A stretch of 41,893 bases of DNA from Bacillus sp. AFS037270 (GCF_002585305.1 NZ_NUNF01000044.1:23025-64917), one strand, 5' to 3'. Positions 32,326 to 41,807 are shown, numbered from the stretch's first letter. Translations and numbers: made by a program. The notes: generated by a model from the letters alone, not told the origin.

Positions 32326-33096
32326 TTAAGAAACCTCCTCGCCTAGATACGCTTCGATGACTTTTGGATTACTTCTGATTTGTTCTGGTGTACCCTCGGC
32401 AATTAATTGACCATGGTCGAGCACATAAATTCGTTCACATACTCCCATGACTAGAAGCATATCATGTTCAATTAAGAGGATGGTAAGATTGAATTTTTCG
32501 CGGATTAAGGCAATTAAATTCATCAGCTCTTCCGTTTCCTGTGGGTTCATCCCCGCTGCTGGTTCATCAAGCAATAGGAGCTTTGGATTCGCAGCTAAGG
32601 CCCGGGCAATTTCCAAACGGCGCTGCTGCCCGTATGGTAAGTTTTTTGCCTTCTCATGTAATACATTATCAAGCTTAAAGATTTTCAAAAATTCAATTGC
32701 CTTTTCTTCCATTTCCTTTTCACCAGAAAAGTGAGCAGGGAGGCGGAAGATCGAACTTAAAATCGAATGCTTCGCAAGCGCATGATACGCCACTTTAACA
32801 TTGTCAAGAACCGAAAGTTCACTAAATAAACGAATATTTTGGAATGTCCGGCTGATACCCTTTTTTGTTATTTTAAACGGCGCGAGGCCATTTAGTTTTT
32901 CACCGTCTAAGGATATACTTCCTTCTGTCGGAACATACACACCTGTTAACAGATTAAAGAACGTTGTTTTCCCGGCACCATTTGGTCCAATTAAGCCGAC
33001 AAGTTCTCCTTTTTTCAATTCCAAATTCACATCAGAAACAGCCTTTAAGCCGCCAAATCGGATTCCGGCATTTTCTACTTTAAGTAACTGTGTCAT
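32326..33096 (-). CDS. livG: Branched-chain amino acid ABC transporter ATPase LivG
   Basis: Second ATPase of the importer. The 256-aa protein has Walker A GPNGAGKTT, the GISRTFQNIRLFSELSVLDNVKVA block typical of LivG, the LPYGQQRRLEIARALA signature, Walker B LLLLDEPAAGMNPQE and ILLIEHDM as H-loop. Overlap with livM is ATGA. The ligand class (leucine family) is by homology of the whole system; other hydrophobic amino acids or amides are possible. Confidence 0.95.
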   Translation of the reverse strand: MTQLLKVENAGIRFGGLKAVSDVNLELKKGELVGLIGPNGAGKTTFFNLLTGVYVPTEGSISLDGEKLNGLAPFKITKKGISRTFQNIRLFSELSVLDNVKVAYHALAKHSILSSIFRLPAHFSGEKEMEEKAIEFLKIFKLDNVLHEKAKNLPYGQQRRLEIARALAANPKLLLLDEPAAGMNPQETEELMNLIALIREKFNLTILLIEHDMLLVMGVCERIYVLDHGQLIAEGTPEQIRSNPKVIEAYLGEEVS

Positions 33097-34046
33097 GCTG
33101 CATTCCTCCCTTTAGCCGATTTACCAACCTTAAAGAATGATGTGATTTCTTTTGTGCCCATTAAACCTTGTGGGCGGTAAAGCATCATTACTATCAATAC
33201 TAAACTATAGATAACCATCCGCAGTTCCGGATAGCTTTGAAGATACGTTGAAATAATCGTTAAAAGAATAGCCGCAATAACCGCACCTGACATACTGCCT
33301 AAGCCGCCAAGAACAACAAAAATTAAAATATCAAATGATTTCAAAAATCCGAAGTTGGTCGGCTGGATAATATAAAAGTTATGAGCGTACAAAGCACCGG
33401 CAATACCGGCAAAAAAGGCACCAAGTGCAAAGGCAGCAACTTTATAATAAGTTGTGTTAATACCCATTGCATCGGCTGCTATTTCATTTTCACGGATTGA
33501 AATACAAGCTCTGCCGTGCGTTGAATTTGTGAAGTTAACAATCACGATGATTGTTAATAATACACAGCCGATTAACCAAGGCCATGTTGTTAAATGGGAG
33601 ACCGTCATACCGCTTGCCCCGCCAACATAGTCAATGTTTAAAAACACGATTCTCACAATTTCACCAAAACCAAGTGTTGCAATGGCCAGATAGTCACCTC
33701 TTAAACGAAGTGTTGGAATCCCAATAATAAGACCTGCTACTGCTGCAGCTATACCACCGACAATTAAAGCGACCGGAAACGGCATGCTTAATTTCATCGT
33801 CATAATCGCTGAAGCATAGGCACCAACTGCAAGGAAACCGGCATGTCCAATCGAGAACTGTCCGGTAATCCCAATAATCAAATGAAGACTAACTGCGAGA
33901 ATAATATTAATTCCAATAAAGAATAATGTATTTACATAAAACTGGTTGATGGAACCACCAGCAATTAGAAATTGCATGACCACTGCAAAAACAACGGCTA
34001 AAACGACTGATGTCCAGAAAAACTTTGCTTGTCCTAAAATTTTCAT
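33093..34046 (-). CDS. livM: Branched-chain amino acid ABC transporter permease LivM
   Basis: Membrane subunit with about eight helices over 317 aa, for example VLAVVFAVVMQFLIAGG, FIGINIILAVSLHLIIGITG and ILIFVVLGGLGSMSGAVIAAILL. GQFSIGHAGFLAVGAYASA, IAIATLGFGEIVRIVFLN and NEIAADAMGINTTYYKVAAF are family marks; the last is the coupling region. It lies 15 bp downstream of livH and overlaps livG. Confidence 0.94.
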   Translation of the reverse strand: MKILGQAKFFWTSVVLAVVFAVVMQFLIAGGSINQFYVNTLFFIGINIILAVSLHLIIGITGQFSIGHAGFLAVGAYASAIMTMKLSMPFPVALIVGGIAAAVAGLIIGIPTLRLRGDYLAIATLGFGEIVRIVFLNIDYVGGASGMTVSHLTTWPWLIGCVLLTIIVIVNFTNSTHGRACISIRENEIAADAMGINTTYYKVAAFALGAFFAGIAGALYAHNFYIIQPTNFGFLKSFDILIFVVLGGLGSMSGAVIAAILLTIISTYLQSYPELRMVIYSLVLIVMMLYRPQGLMGTKEITSFFKVGKSAKGRNAA

Positions 34047-34061
34047 CGTAGAAGCCTCCCC

Positions 34062-34940
34062 TTAAACCTTTTCCCTAATATTTTTACCAAATAATCCTGC
34101 TGGACGGAAAATTAAAATTAAAATAAGGACTACAAACGCAACGCCATCCCGCCATAATGAGTAACCTGCGGCGCTGACGAGTGCTTCAATCACACCTAAT
34201 AATAATCCGCCGGTCATTGCCCCCGGGATAATTCCGATTCCGCCTAAAACGGCTGCAACGAAGGCTTTTAAGCCTGGAATAATTCCCATTAACGGCTCAA
34301 TTTTTGTATAGTACATTCCAAAGATTACCCCAGCTGCACCTGCCAAAGCAGAACCAATCGCAAAGGTAGCTGAGATGGTGTTATTAACGTTAATCCCCAT
34401 TAATCTAGCAGCATCCATATCATGTGATACGGCACGCATCGCTTTTCCAATCTTTGTTTTGTGAACAATAAATTGTAAGAGAATCATTAAGACAATGGAA
34501 GTCCCTAAAATCAAGATCGACTGACCGCTGATTTTTACTCCAAAAACATCTAGGTCCTTTAATGGTACTAAATTGCTTGGATAAGCTTCTGGCTGTGCAC
34601 CGCGAAGATAAATCGTTCCATATTCAATAAACAGCGATACGCCAATAGCTGTAATAAGCGCCGCAATTCTAGTGGCATTCCGTAATGGCTTATAGGCAAT
34701 CCGCTCAATGATTACACCAAAGAGGGCACATACTGCCATTGATATAAGTAATGACGGAAAAAATCCTAAATGAAGAATGGTAATAGAATAAAAACCAATA
34801 AATGCACCTACCATGAAGACATCTCCATGGGCAAAATTAATTAATTTAACAATACCGTAGACCATAGTGTATCCTAAAGCAATCAAAGCATAAATGCTGC
34901 CTAAGGATATCCCATTCACAAGCTGCTGTATTAACTCCAT
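34062..34940 (-). CDS. livH: Branched-chain amino acid ABC transporter permease LivH
   Basis: Partner permease of LivM, 292 aa with about eight membrane helices. GISLGSIYALIALGYTMVYGIVKLINFAHGDVFMVGAF at the N terminus and DMDAARLMGINVNNTISATFAIGSALAGAAG (coupling region) are diagnostic of LivH. It follows livK after a 242-bp gap with two hairpins, which would set livK expression above that of the membrane genes. Confidence 0.95.
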   Translation of the reverse strand: MELIQQLVNGISLGSIYALIALGYTMVYGIVKLINFAHGDVFMVGAFIGFYSITILHLGFFPSLLISMAVCALFGVIIERIAYKPLRNATRIAALITAIGVSLFIEYGTIYLRGAQPEAYPSNLVPLKDLDVFGVKISGQSILILGTSIVLMILLQFIVHKTKIGKAMRAVSHDMDAARLMGINVNNTISATFAIGSALAGAAGVIFGMYYTKIEPLMGIIPGLKAFVAAVLGGIGIIPGAMTGGLLLGVIEALVSAAGYSLWRDGVAFVVLILILIFRPAGLFGKNIREKV

Positions 34941-34991
34941 CTGTTTACACTCCTTCTGGTGAACTCCTGTTTTTCTTTTTTTAAATTGCAG

Positions 34992-35024
34992 TTTACAAGT
35001 TTTGTTCGTTAGTTAACTTGTAAA
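34992..35024. repeat. AT-rich hairpin in the livK-livH gap
   Basis: TTTACAAGTT (34992-35001) and AACTTGTAAA (35015-35024) are a perfect 10-bp inverted repeat with a 13-nt loop. No terminator T-run follows. Probably an mRNA stability or processing element. Confidence 0.5.
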
Positions 35025-35040
35025 TCTCATACAAATTGGA

Positions 35041-35064
35041 ATAGGGAACGTCAACGCTCCCTAT
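35041..35064 (-). terminator. Hairpin downstream of livK
   Basis: ATAGGGAACGT and ACGCTCCCTAT form an 11-bp stem with one A-C mismatch and a tiny loop. Without a strong T-run it may be an attenuator, allowing partial read-through into livH. Confidence 0.5.
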
Positions 35065-35130
35065 CCCTTTGGCAAACTATAAAATTTGTCAAATAATCAC
35101 ATGTTCAAGGTGCTTCTGTTTTTTCTAGTT

Positions 35131-35179
35131 GTCTAATTGTCCAGCTCCGGAGCCCTGTTCAAGGCGCTTCCGCTTTTCT
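35131..35179 (-). repeat. Deleted copy of the dispersed repeat between livK and livH
   Basis: On the minus strand it reads AAAGCGGAAGCGCCTTGAAC then, after losing the middle, CCGGAGCTGGACA. These match the two ends of the element at 17764-17884. A diverged fragment (CAGAAGCACCTTGAAC) follows immediately at about 35103-35118, suggesting two nested insertions. Confidence 0.65.
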
Positions 35180-35182
35180 AAT

Positions 35183-36355
35183 TTACGGGTTTACTTTTGT
35201 CTTATATTGTTGTTGACCGTTCACGTATTCCAGAATAACGGCGGCTTTAATTGGGTCATGATTCTTATCTAGCTTTACCTTGCCTGATACAAGTTCAAGA
35301 CCATCTGTTTCTGCAAGTGCCTTTTGGATTTTCTTAGGATCGCTGCTTCCTGCGCGCTTAATCGCATCTGCAAGGAAGTATACCGTATCATACCCTAATG
35401 CACCGAAGGCATCCGGTGATTTACCAGCATACTTTGCTTTAAATGCTGAAACAAAGTCTTGAACCTTTTTGTCACTATCACCTGAGGAATAGTGATTAGT
35501 AATATATGTGTTCTCTAATGACGCAGCACCAGCTATATCTACTAGTTTAGGAGAATCCCAGCCATCGCCGCCCATAAATGGTACGGTTAGACCAATCTCG
35601 CGGGCCTGTTTGACAACGAGACCCACTTCTTCATAAAAACCAGGCAGGAAGACGTAATCTGGATTTGCGGCTTTGATCCGTGTTAAGGTAGCATGGAAAT
35701 CTGTATCTTTTGCCACATAGGCTTCTTCGGCTACAATTTTGCCGCCATTGGCTTTAAATGCCTTTTTAAAAGAAGCTGCAAGACCTTTTGAGTAGTCGCT
35801 TGAGCTGTCAATTAAAACAGCTGCACTTTTAGCCTTTAAATCATTGGTTGCAAAGTTTGCTGCAACTGTGCCCTGGAATGGGTCAATGAAACAGGTTCGG
35901 AAAACAAAGTCATTCAATTTTCCATCTTTAAACGTAATCGTAGCGTTGGTTGCAGTTGGTGTAATTAGTGGAATTTTATTATCTTGGGCAATCTGTACTT
36001 GGGCAAGGGTGTTTGTACTTGTTGCTGCACCAATCATGGCTACAACTTTATCTTGGGTAGCCAGTTTTAGCGCCCCGCTTGTAGCTTCTGCTGCATCTGA
36101 TTTATTGTCGACCGTCACTAATTCTAGTTTTTTGCCGTCAATACCTTTTTTGTTAATTTCCTCAATTGCTAATTCAATACCTTCCTTGGCTGATTGACCA
36201 TACGAGGCTACTCCGCCTGATAGTTCCAAGTTGGCACCAATCTTGATGGTACCGCCTTTTTCTCCATCACTGCTTGCGCTTGAATTACATCCTGCCATCA
36301 CACCTGCTGCCACCATAAAAGACATAAAAATTCCAGCTAATTTCCTCTTCCTCAT
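35183..36355 (-). CDS. livK: Branched-chain amino acid binding lipoprotein LivK
   Basis: The substrate-binding lipoprotein of the importer, on the outer membrane face. The 390-aa precursor has a lipobox VMAGC (Cys23), then the type I periplasmic-binding fold: IKIGANLELSGGVASYGQSAKEGIELAIEEIN, MIGAATSTNTLAQVQIAQDNKIPLITPTATN and ALGYDTVYFLADAIKRAGS. I chose the ATG at 36355, preceded by GGGGG; the upstream in-frame start at 36391 has no ribosome binding site. A CodY-like box lies 57 bp upstream of the start. Confidence 0.93.
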   Translation of the reverse strand: MRKRKLAGIFMSFMVAAGVMAGCNSSASSDGEKGGTIKIGANLELSGGVASYGQSAKEGIELAIEEINKKGIDGKKLELVTVDNKSDAAEATSGALKLATQDKVVAMIGAATSTNTLAQVQIAQDNKIPLITPTATNATITFKDGKLNDFVFRTCFIDPFQGTVAANFATNDLKAKSAAVLIDSSSDYSKGLAASFKKAFKANGGKIVAEEAYVAKDTDFHATLTRIKAANPDYVFLPGFYEEVGLVVKQAREIGLTVPFMGGDGWDSPKLVDIAGAASLENTYITNHYSSGDSDKKVQDFVSAFKAKYAGKSPDAFGALGYDTVYFLADAIKRAGSSDPKKIQKALAETDGLELVSGKVKLDKNHDPIKAAVILEYVNGQQQYKTKVNP

Positions 36356-36411
36356 CCAACTACCCCCTATTTTTTCAAAAAAATGACCCAAGACCTATCA
36401 AACACTTTTAT

Positions 36412-36426
36412 AATATTCTGAAAACA
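36412..36426 (-). promoter_or_regulatory. CodY-like box upstream of livK
   Basis: AATATTCTGAAAACA matches the CodY consensus AATTTTCWGAAAATT at 12 of 15 positions. It lies 57 bp before the livK start. CodY represses branched-chain amino acid uptake genes in Bacillus when these amino acids and GTP are plentiful, so function fits. Not tested. Confidence 0.6.
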
Positions 36427-36621
36427 TTGTACATAATATTTAGGGGTTCGTCTAGTCCTATTATACAGTTATTTTAAAATAATTTAAAGAATAAGAAAAT
36501 TAAAACGTTTTCTTTTATAAAACGCTTTATTGCAATAAAGTGACGATGAAATATTTTTTCCTCACAAAAGCAATCTATTTTTATTATTTTGTCTAAATAT
36601 ATTCCCATGTTCGGTACAACG

Positions 36622-36649
36622 AAAAAAGGATTCCTTTTTTGGAATCCTT
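36622..36649 (-). terminator. Intrinsic terminator after niaP
   Basis: On the minus strand AAGGATTCC pairs with GGAATCCTT (9 bp, AAAAAA loop) and runs into TTTTTT. It ends the niaP transcript ahead of livK. Confidence 0.85.
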
Positions 36650-36661
36650 AAGAAGTAAATA

Positions 36662-37867
36662 TTATACCAATTCTTTATTTTTCGTTTCTTTACCTAAGAT
36701 AAAGACAGCAAACGCCCCAATTAAAATCGAAATACAGAAGATCATAAAGATGGTTGAGATTGATACCTTCTGGGCAACCAGGTTCCCAACTAACAATGGC
36801 CCCAGGACACCGCCAATACGCCCTACTGCGGCCGCAAAGCCTGTACCGGTCCCGCGGATAATGGTTGGATACTGTTCCGGTGAGTAAGCATATAATCCTC
36901 CCCAGGCACCGAGGTTAAAGAATGATAACAGAATCCCAGCTGTCATCAACATGGCCGTAGTGTCCGCTGTCCCAAATAAATAAGCACTTACCGCTGTCCC
37001 AATTAGATAAACGACTAAGACAAATTTCCGGCCCAATTTTTCAATAAACCATGCCGCTGTAAAATAACCTGGCAGCTGGGCGATTGTCATAATAAGTACA
37101 TATTGGAAGCTCTTGATTAGGCTAAATCCTTTCATGACCATGACACTTGGGAGCCATAAAAACATTCCGTAGTAGGAAAAGACGACACAAAACCAAACAA
37201 TCCAAAGCATGGCCGTTTGACGTCCGTATTCCTTTGAGAATAATTTCTTCAAATTTTCAAGCATAGAAGTCTTCTGCTTTTCTTTTACTGCAGTAAAACG
37301 AGGTGAGTCAGGAAGCCCTATTCTCAGGTATAACGCATATAGGGCAGGAATCGCACTAATAATTAGGGCAATCTGCCATCCAAATCTTGGGATAATAAAG
37401 TAAGATATGACAGATGCCACTAACCAGCCGCCAGCCCAAAAACTTTCGAGCAAGACGACGATCCGGCCGCGGTTCTCGGCAGAAACACTCTCCGATACAA
37501 GGGTAGAGGCAACTGGAAGCTCACCGCCCAAGCCTGCCCCAATAAAGAACCTTAAGACTAAAAAGGCTGCTAATGATGTAGTAAGTGCGGAGGCGCCGCT
37601 CCCTACTGAAAATAGTAGTAATGTAATGATAAAAACATTTTTCCGGCCAATTCGATCAGCCATTAATCCAAAAATAAGTGCCCCAACAGCCATCCCGATG
37701 GAATTGACACTTCCTATCCAGCCCATCTGACCTGGTGTTAAATCCCATTCTACCTTCAGGGCTGCAATAATAAAGCTGAGCATCCCGACATCCATGGCGT
37801 CAAACATCCAGCCCATTCCGGCAATTCCAAGCAGTCTTCGGGTGGATATTTCCTTATTATTTTTCAT
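36662..37867 (-). CDS. niaP: Niacin transporter NiaP (MFS family)
   Basis: A 401-aa major-facilitator permease with twelve predicted helices. It matches my memory of B. subtilis NiaP (YceI) closely: RRLLGIAGMGWMFDAMDVGMLSFIIAAL, IGSVNSIGMAVGALIFGLMADRIGRKNVFI, GAGLGGELPVASTLVSE, WFCVVFSYYGMFLWLPSVMVMKGFS and AYSPEQYPTIIRGTGTG. NiaP takes up nicotinic acid for NAD synthesis, so a role in NAD supply is expected. It is monocistronic. A palindrome TGACA-N2-TGTCA about 105 bp upstream could be an operator, perhaps for NiaR. Confidence 0.88.
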   Translation of the reverse strand: MKNNKEISTRRLLGIAGMGWMFDAMDVGMLSFIIAALKVEWDLTPGQMGWIGSVNSIGMAVGALIFGLMADRIGRKNVFIITLLLFSVGSGASALTTSLAAFLVLRFFIGAGLGGELPVASTLVSESVSAENRGRIVVLLESFWAGGWLVASVISYFIIPRFGWQIALIISAIPALYALYLRIGLPDSPRFTAVKEKQKTSMLENLKKLFSKEYGRQTAMLWIVWFCVVFSYYGMFLWLPSVMVMKGFSLIKSFQYVLIMTIAQLPGYFTAAWFIEKLGRKFVLVVYLIGTAVSAYLFGTADTTAMLMTAGILLSFFNLGAWGGLYAYSPEQYPTIIRGTGTGFAAAVGRIGGVLGPLLVGNLVAQKVSISTIFMIFCISILIGAFAVFILGKETKNKELV

Positions 37868-37971
37868 GATGATCCCCCTATGTACAACATGTATTTACAT
37901 TATTCCCCAAAACCCTTTTTTTAGGTATGGTTCTTAATACTATTAAACATAAGGTATTCTATCAGTTGTCT

Positions 37972-37983
37972 TGACATCTGTCA
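37972..37983. promoter_or_regulatory. Palindrome upstream of niaP
   Basis: TGACATCTGTCA is a perfect 5-bp half-site palindrome with a 2-bp centre. NiaR, the niacin repressor of Bacillus, is known to control niaP in related species, but I do not match its consensus here with confidence. Confidence 0.35.
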
Positions 37984-37995
37984 TTAAATAATTGT

Positions 37996-38030
37996 AAAAA
38001 AAGAGAATGCACTCTTATCAGCTCATTCTC
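37996..38030 (-). terminator. Intrinsic terminator of the ABC exporter operon
   Basis: On the minus strand GAGAATG pairs with CATTCTC across a 14-nt loop, followed by TTTTTTT. It lies 110 bp beyond the stop codon of the second exporter gene. Confidence 0.65.
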
Positions 38031-38139
38031 ACGTTATCTTATGGCAACCTTATTGACGACACTCAGTCCAAGATATGATAACACTCCTATATCGAGGACA
38101 ATGTCCCTCATTTTTGCAGAAGCAACGAAACCCTTTACC

Positions 38140-39987
38140 CTAACCAATTGCCTCATCAACATTTTTAAATTGATTAAAAAACATATGGTAGTACCGGCCT
38201 TTAGCGTCCATTAAATCCTCATGGCTTCCTTTTTCGATGATCTGTCCATTGTCAATCACCATAATCATATCGGCATCACGAATCGTATTTAGGCGGTGGG
38301 CTATGATAAAGCTAGTCCGCTCCTCCATCAATTTAAGCAAGGCTTCCTGAATGTGAAGCTCTGTCCTTGTATCGATGCTGCTTGTAGCCTCATCTAAAAT
38401 CAGCAGCGCCGGTCTTGCTAGTATCACCCGGGCAATTGCTAGCAGCTGACGCTGGCCTTGGCTAAGATTGCCGCCATTTTCCGATAGAACCGTTTCATAT
38501 TGGTTTGGCAAGCGTTTAATAAACACGTCAGCATTGGCCATTTTTGCTGCCTGCTCTACTTCTTCATCCGTGGCATCAGGCTTGCCATATTTTATATTTT
38601 CCTTAATCGTTCCGGAAAATAAATACGTATCCTGAAGGACAAACCCAAAGCATCTTCGCAAACTGTCCCTTGTATAATCGCGAATATCACGTCCATCGAG
38701 CAGGATCCTGCCTTCAGTGACATCATAAAATCTCGTCAGCAAGTTGACGACGGTTGTCTTTCCAGCACCTGTCGGACCAACTAGGGCCGTACTGCTGCCA
38801 ATTTGAGCTTCAAAGCTGATGTTCTTTATAATTGGGACATCGGGACGGTAGCCGAAGCTTACATTTTCGAAGACCACATGTCCTTTTGGATTTTTCAACT
38901 CAACTGCTTGAGGCGTGTCCACTACCTCTTCTGGTTCATCAATGATTTCAAAAACCCGTTCAGCGCCCGCTACACCTGACTGAAGGATATTAAAAATATT
39001 GGCAAGGTCATTCAGCGGCCTGACAAATTGCCGAGAATAGGTGATAAAACTCGCAATCGCACCAACTGTAACAAGGCTTTTCACCGCCAAAATCCCACCA
39101 ATAACTGCAACTATCGCAAAACCAAGATTATTAATGACATTCATAATCGGCATTAAAAAACCAGACCAGATTTGCGCCTTAAGGCCGACATCACGAAGCT
39201 TTGTATTCACCGTTTCAAACTCTTCAATCACCTGGGCTTCATGATTAAAAGCCTTTACGACTTCGATGCCAGAAATCGTTTCTTCAATATGACCATTTAA
39301 TTTTCCAAGCTGTACCTGTTGATTTTTAAATAAAACGCTCGTTCGTTTAGCAATTGTCTTGGTCAGTAAAAAAACAAGCGGCACCGTAATCAAGCTTGCC
39401 ACCGTTAAGACCGGGCTGAGAATAATCATCATAATTAACGAACCAGCAATCACAATCAGGCCGGACATTAATTGCGTCGTCGACTGTGAGATGGTATTAC
39501 TGATATTATCAACATCGTTGGAGAGGCGGCTCATCAGTTCACCATGGGTCCTTGCATCAAAAAACGAGACAGGCAGCTTTTGGAGCTTCCAAAAGATCGC
39601 CTCGCGAAGATGCTTGACTACCCTTTGCGCCACACCAGCCATCAGCCAGCCCTGTAAAAAGGTCAGAGCTGCATCTGCCACATAAGCAATTGTTAATACG
39701 ATAATCATGATTTCAAGTAGATTAAAATCGACTTTACCACGGTTAAGGCTCATTGCATCAACGGCCTTTCCGATTAAGTACGGGGCAAGCAGCATTAAAA
39801 CGGCATCAACGATAATGAAGAGAAAGATTAAGCTCAACATCTTTCGCTCATTTCCAAAATAATGCCACAAGCGTGTTAATGTAGCCTTAAAGTTTTTTGG
39901 TTTGACAACAGGGCCGCGGAAGCGATGGGCACCTCCCGGTCTAAGGGGAGGAGGGGCACTCCGTGTTTGTTCAGTTTCTTTTGCCAT
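38140..39987 (-). CDS. yfiC: ABC exporter half-transporter, canonical-site subunit (YfiC-like)
   Basis: A 615-aa protein with six membrane helices (residues about 60-340) and a C-terminal ATPase. The ATPase has Walker A GPTGAGKTT, Walker B LLILDEATSS (catalytic Glu present) and H-loop AHRLNTI, but a changed signature, LSQGQ. Together with the partner gene it forms a heterodimer with one degenerate and one normal ATP site. The basic N-terminal region (APPPLRPGGAHRFRGPVVKPKNFK) is typical of YfiC. The start is immediately after the partner's stop. Drug/lipid export is expected; substrate unknown. Confidence 0.85.
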   Translation of the reverse strand: MAKETEQTRSAPPPLRPGGAHRFRGPVVKPKNFKATLTRLWHYFGNERKMLSLIFLFIIVDAVLMLLAPYLIGKAVDAMSLNRGKVDFNLLEIMIIVLTIAYVADAALTFLQGWLMAGVAQRVVKHLREAIFWKLQKLPVSFFDARTHGELMSRLSNDVDNISNTISQSTTQLMSGLIVIAGSLIMMIILSPVLTVASLITVPLVFLLTKTIAKRTSVLFKNQQVQLGKLNGHIEETISGIEVVKAFNHEAQVIEEFETVNTKLRDVGLKAQIWSGFLMPIMNVINNLGFAIVAVIGGILAVKSLVTVGAIASFITYSRQFVRPLNDLANIFNILQSGVAGAERVFEIIDEPEEVVDTPQAVELKNPKGHVVFENVSFGYRPDVPIIKNISFEAQIGSSTALVGPTGAGKTTVVNLLTRFYDVTEGRILLDGRDIRDYTRDSLRRCFGFVLQDTYLFSGTIKENIKYGKPDATDEEVEQAAKMANADVFIKRLPNQYETVLSENGGNLSQGQRQLLAIARVILARPALLILDEATSSIDTRTELHIQEALLKLMEERTSFIIAHRLNTIRDADMIMVIDNGQIIEKGSHEDLMDAKGRYYHMFFNQFKNVDEAIG

Positions 39988-41721
39988 TTACAAAACCTCC
40001 TTGCCCATCTGTGATTGATAGATTTCCTGATAGACCCGGCAGTCCGCGAGTAACTCGCTGTGGGTACCAAATCCAACAAGTTCCCCATGATCTAAAACAA
40101 CTATTTTATCCGCATCCATAATGGAAGTAATCCGCTGGGCAATTAAGAGACAGGTTAGGCCTTTGGCGTATCTCTTTAAGGCCGATTTAATTTTTGCCTC
40201 TGTCGCAACGTCTACTGCACTAGTACTATCATCTAAAATTAAAATACTCGGTTTTTTTACGAGGGCTCTCGCAATCGAAATCCGCTGTTTCTGCCCGCCG
40301 GAAAAATTAACGCCGCCCTGGCCAATCATCGTTTCATAACCTTCCGGCGCGGTAGCAATAAAATCATCAGCACCAGCAATCACGGCAGCCGTCCTCACTT
40401 CCTCACCCGAGGCATCTTCTTTTCCCCAGCGGATATTTTCTGCTACCGTACCAGTAAACAGAATATTCTTTTGCGGAACAATCGCGATTTTGTCTCTAAG
40501 CATTTGTGGATCAAGACGAGAGATATCTTGACCATCTACTTTAATCGTCCCGCTCGTCACATCATAAAAACGAGGGATTAGCCCGACGAGGGTACTTTTT
40601 CCCGAACCGGTAGAACCGATAATCCCTACCGTTTCCCCGGGAAGGATGGTTAAACCAATATGTTTTAAGACGGGTTCACCACTTGTTCCTTCATAGGAAA
40701 AAGAAACATCTTCAAAATCAATTCTTCCGGTTTCTTGAACGTGCGGCGGCGGTACGGCCTTTGTTTCTTTTATGAAACCATCCTCTTGTAAAAATACTTC
40801 ATTAATCCTGCCGGCAGATGCTTTGGCCCTGACAAACATATTAAAGACCATCGAAATCACCATAAGCGAGAATAGAATTTGCGTCATATAGTTGGTGAAG
40901 GCAATAATATGGCCCACCTGAATGGTGCCTGATTCTACCCCTAGGCCGCCAATCCAAAGGACAACGACAATGCCAAGATTCACCGTCAGCATAATCAATG
41001 GACTAAAGGTGGCCATTAGACGCCCTGCGGCGACGGACTGATCCTTAAAATGTTCATTCGCATTCGCAAACTTGCCAATCTCCACATCAAAGCGGTTAAA
41101 GGCTTTGACAACACGGACACCCGATAAATATTCCCTCATTACGGAGTTGACCTTGTCTAAAGCATTTTGAACCTTAGAAAAGAGAGGAAAACCTAGGCGC
41201 AGGTTAAGAATAATTAATAACGCAACAATCGGCACGACCACTGCTAAAACAACGGATAGGTGCAGATTAAGGCGTGTGGCCATAACAAGTCCGCCAATTG
41301 CGAGAAGAGGGGACTTAACAAAGATCCGCATCAGACCATTCACAAATACTTGCACTTGTGTAACATCGTTCGTTAAACGAGTAATCAAGGAGGCGCGGTT
41401 AAACTTATCGAGATTCTTAAACGAAAGCGTTTGAATTTTTTTAAATAAATCGGAGCGAAGTTCTGTCCCAAAGTTTTGTGAGACAATGCTGGCGATTACA
41501 CTGCGTGTAGAGGCACTTATGGCACCAAAGGCCGTAATTAAAAGCATCACACCGCCCATTTTTAGAACATAATGAATATCCCTGTTAACAACTCCTTGAT
41601 CGATGATTTTTGCCATAATCGTTGGCTGCATCAAATCACTGATTGCCTCAAAGGTGAGAAACAGTACTGCTATACTAAAAGACTTCCAATATTTCTGAAC
41701 ATATTTAGATAAAAACTTCAT
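39988..41721 (-). CDS. yfiB: ABC exporter half-transporter, degenerate-site subunit (YfiB-like)
   Basis: A 577-aa protein with six membrane helices and a C-terminal ATPase. Its own site is degenerate: Walker B ends LILDDSTSAVD (Asp in place of the catalytic Glu) and the H-loop has AQRITSI (Gln in place of His). Its signature FSGGQKQ is normal and completes the partner's site. These complementary defects are what heterodimeric exporters such as BmrCD and YfiBC show. The ATG at 41721 follows GGTGAGGG and a good promoter. Confidence 0.87.
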   Translation of the reverse strand: MKFLSKYVQKYWKSFSIAVLFLTFEAISDLMQPTIMAKIIDQGVVNRDIHYVLKMGGVMLLITAFGAISASTRSVIASIVSQNFGTELRSDLFKKIQTLSFKNLDKFNRASLITRLTNDVTQVQVFVNGLMRIFVKSPLLAIGGLVMATRLNLHLSVVLAVVVPIVALLIILNLRLGFPLFSKVQNALDKVNSVMREYLSGVRVVKAFNRFDVEIGKFANANEHFKDQSVAAGRLMATFSPLIMLTVNLGIVVVLWIGGLGVESGTIQVGHIIAFTNYMTQILFSLMVISMVFNMFVRAKASAGRINEVFLQEDGFIKETKAVPPPHVQETGRIDFEDVSFSYEGTSGEPVLKHIGLTILPGETVGIIGSTGSGKSTLVGLIPRFYDVTSGTIKVDGQDISRLDPQMLRDKIAIVPQKNILFTGTVAENIRWGKEDASGEEVRTAAVIAGADDFIATAPEGYETMIGQGGVNFSGGQKQRISIARALVKKPSILILDDSTSAVDVATEAKIKSALKRYAKGLTCLLIAQRITSIMDADKIVVLDHGELVGFGTHSELLADCRVYQEIYQSQMGKEVL

Positions 41722-41756
41722 GCCCTCACCTAACCCTTAGCAACATTAATAAGGCT

Positions 41757-41786
41757 ATTATAATTTCGATTACCGGAATAAAACAA
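41757..41786 (-). promoter_or_regulatory. Promoter of the ABC exporter operon
   Basis: On the minus strand TATAAT (41757-41762) is preceded at 18 bp by TTGTTT (41781-41786). It lies about 40 bp before the yfiB-like ATG. Confidence 0.65.
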
Positions 41787-41807
41787 TTTTTAAGCATAGA
41801 AAAACTA

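Larger units (their letters stand above)
37868..38139. other. Gap between niaP and the ABC exporter genes
   Basis: 272 bp with no credible gene. It holds the niaP leader, TGACATCTGTCA (37972-37983) and the exporter terminator at 37996-38030. I see no -10/-35 pair strong enough to annotate. Confidence 0.5.
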
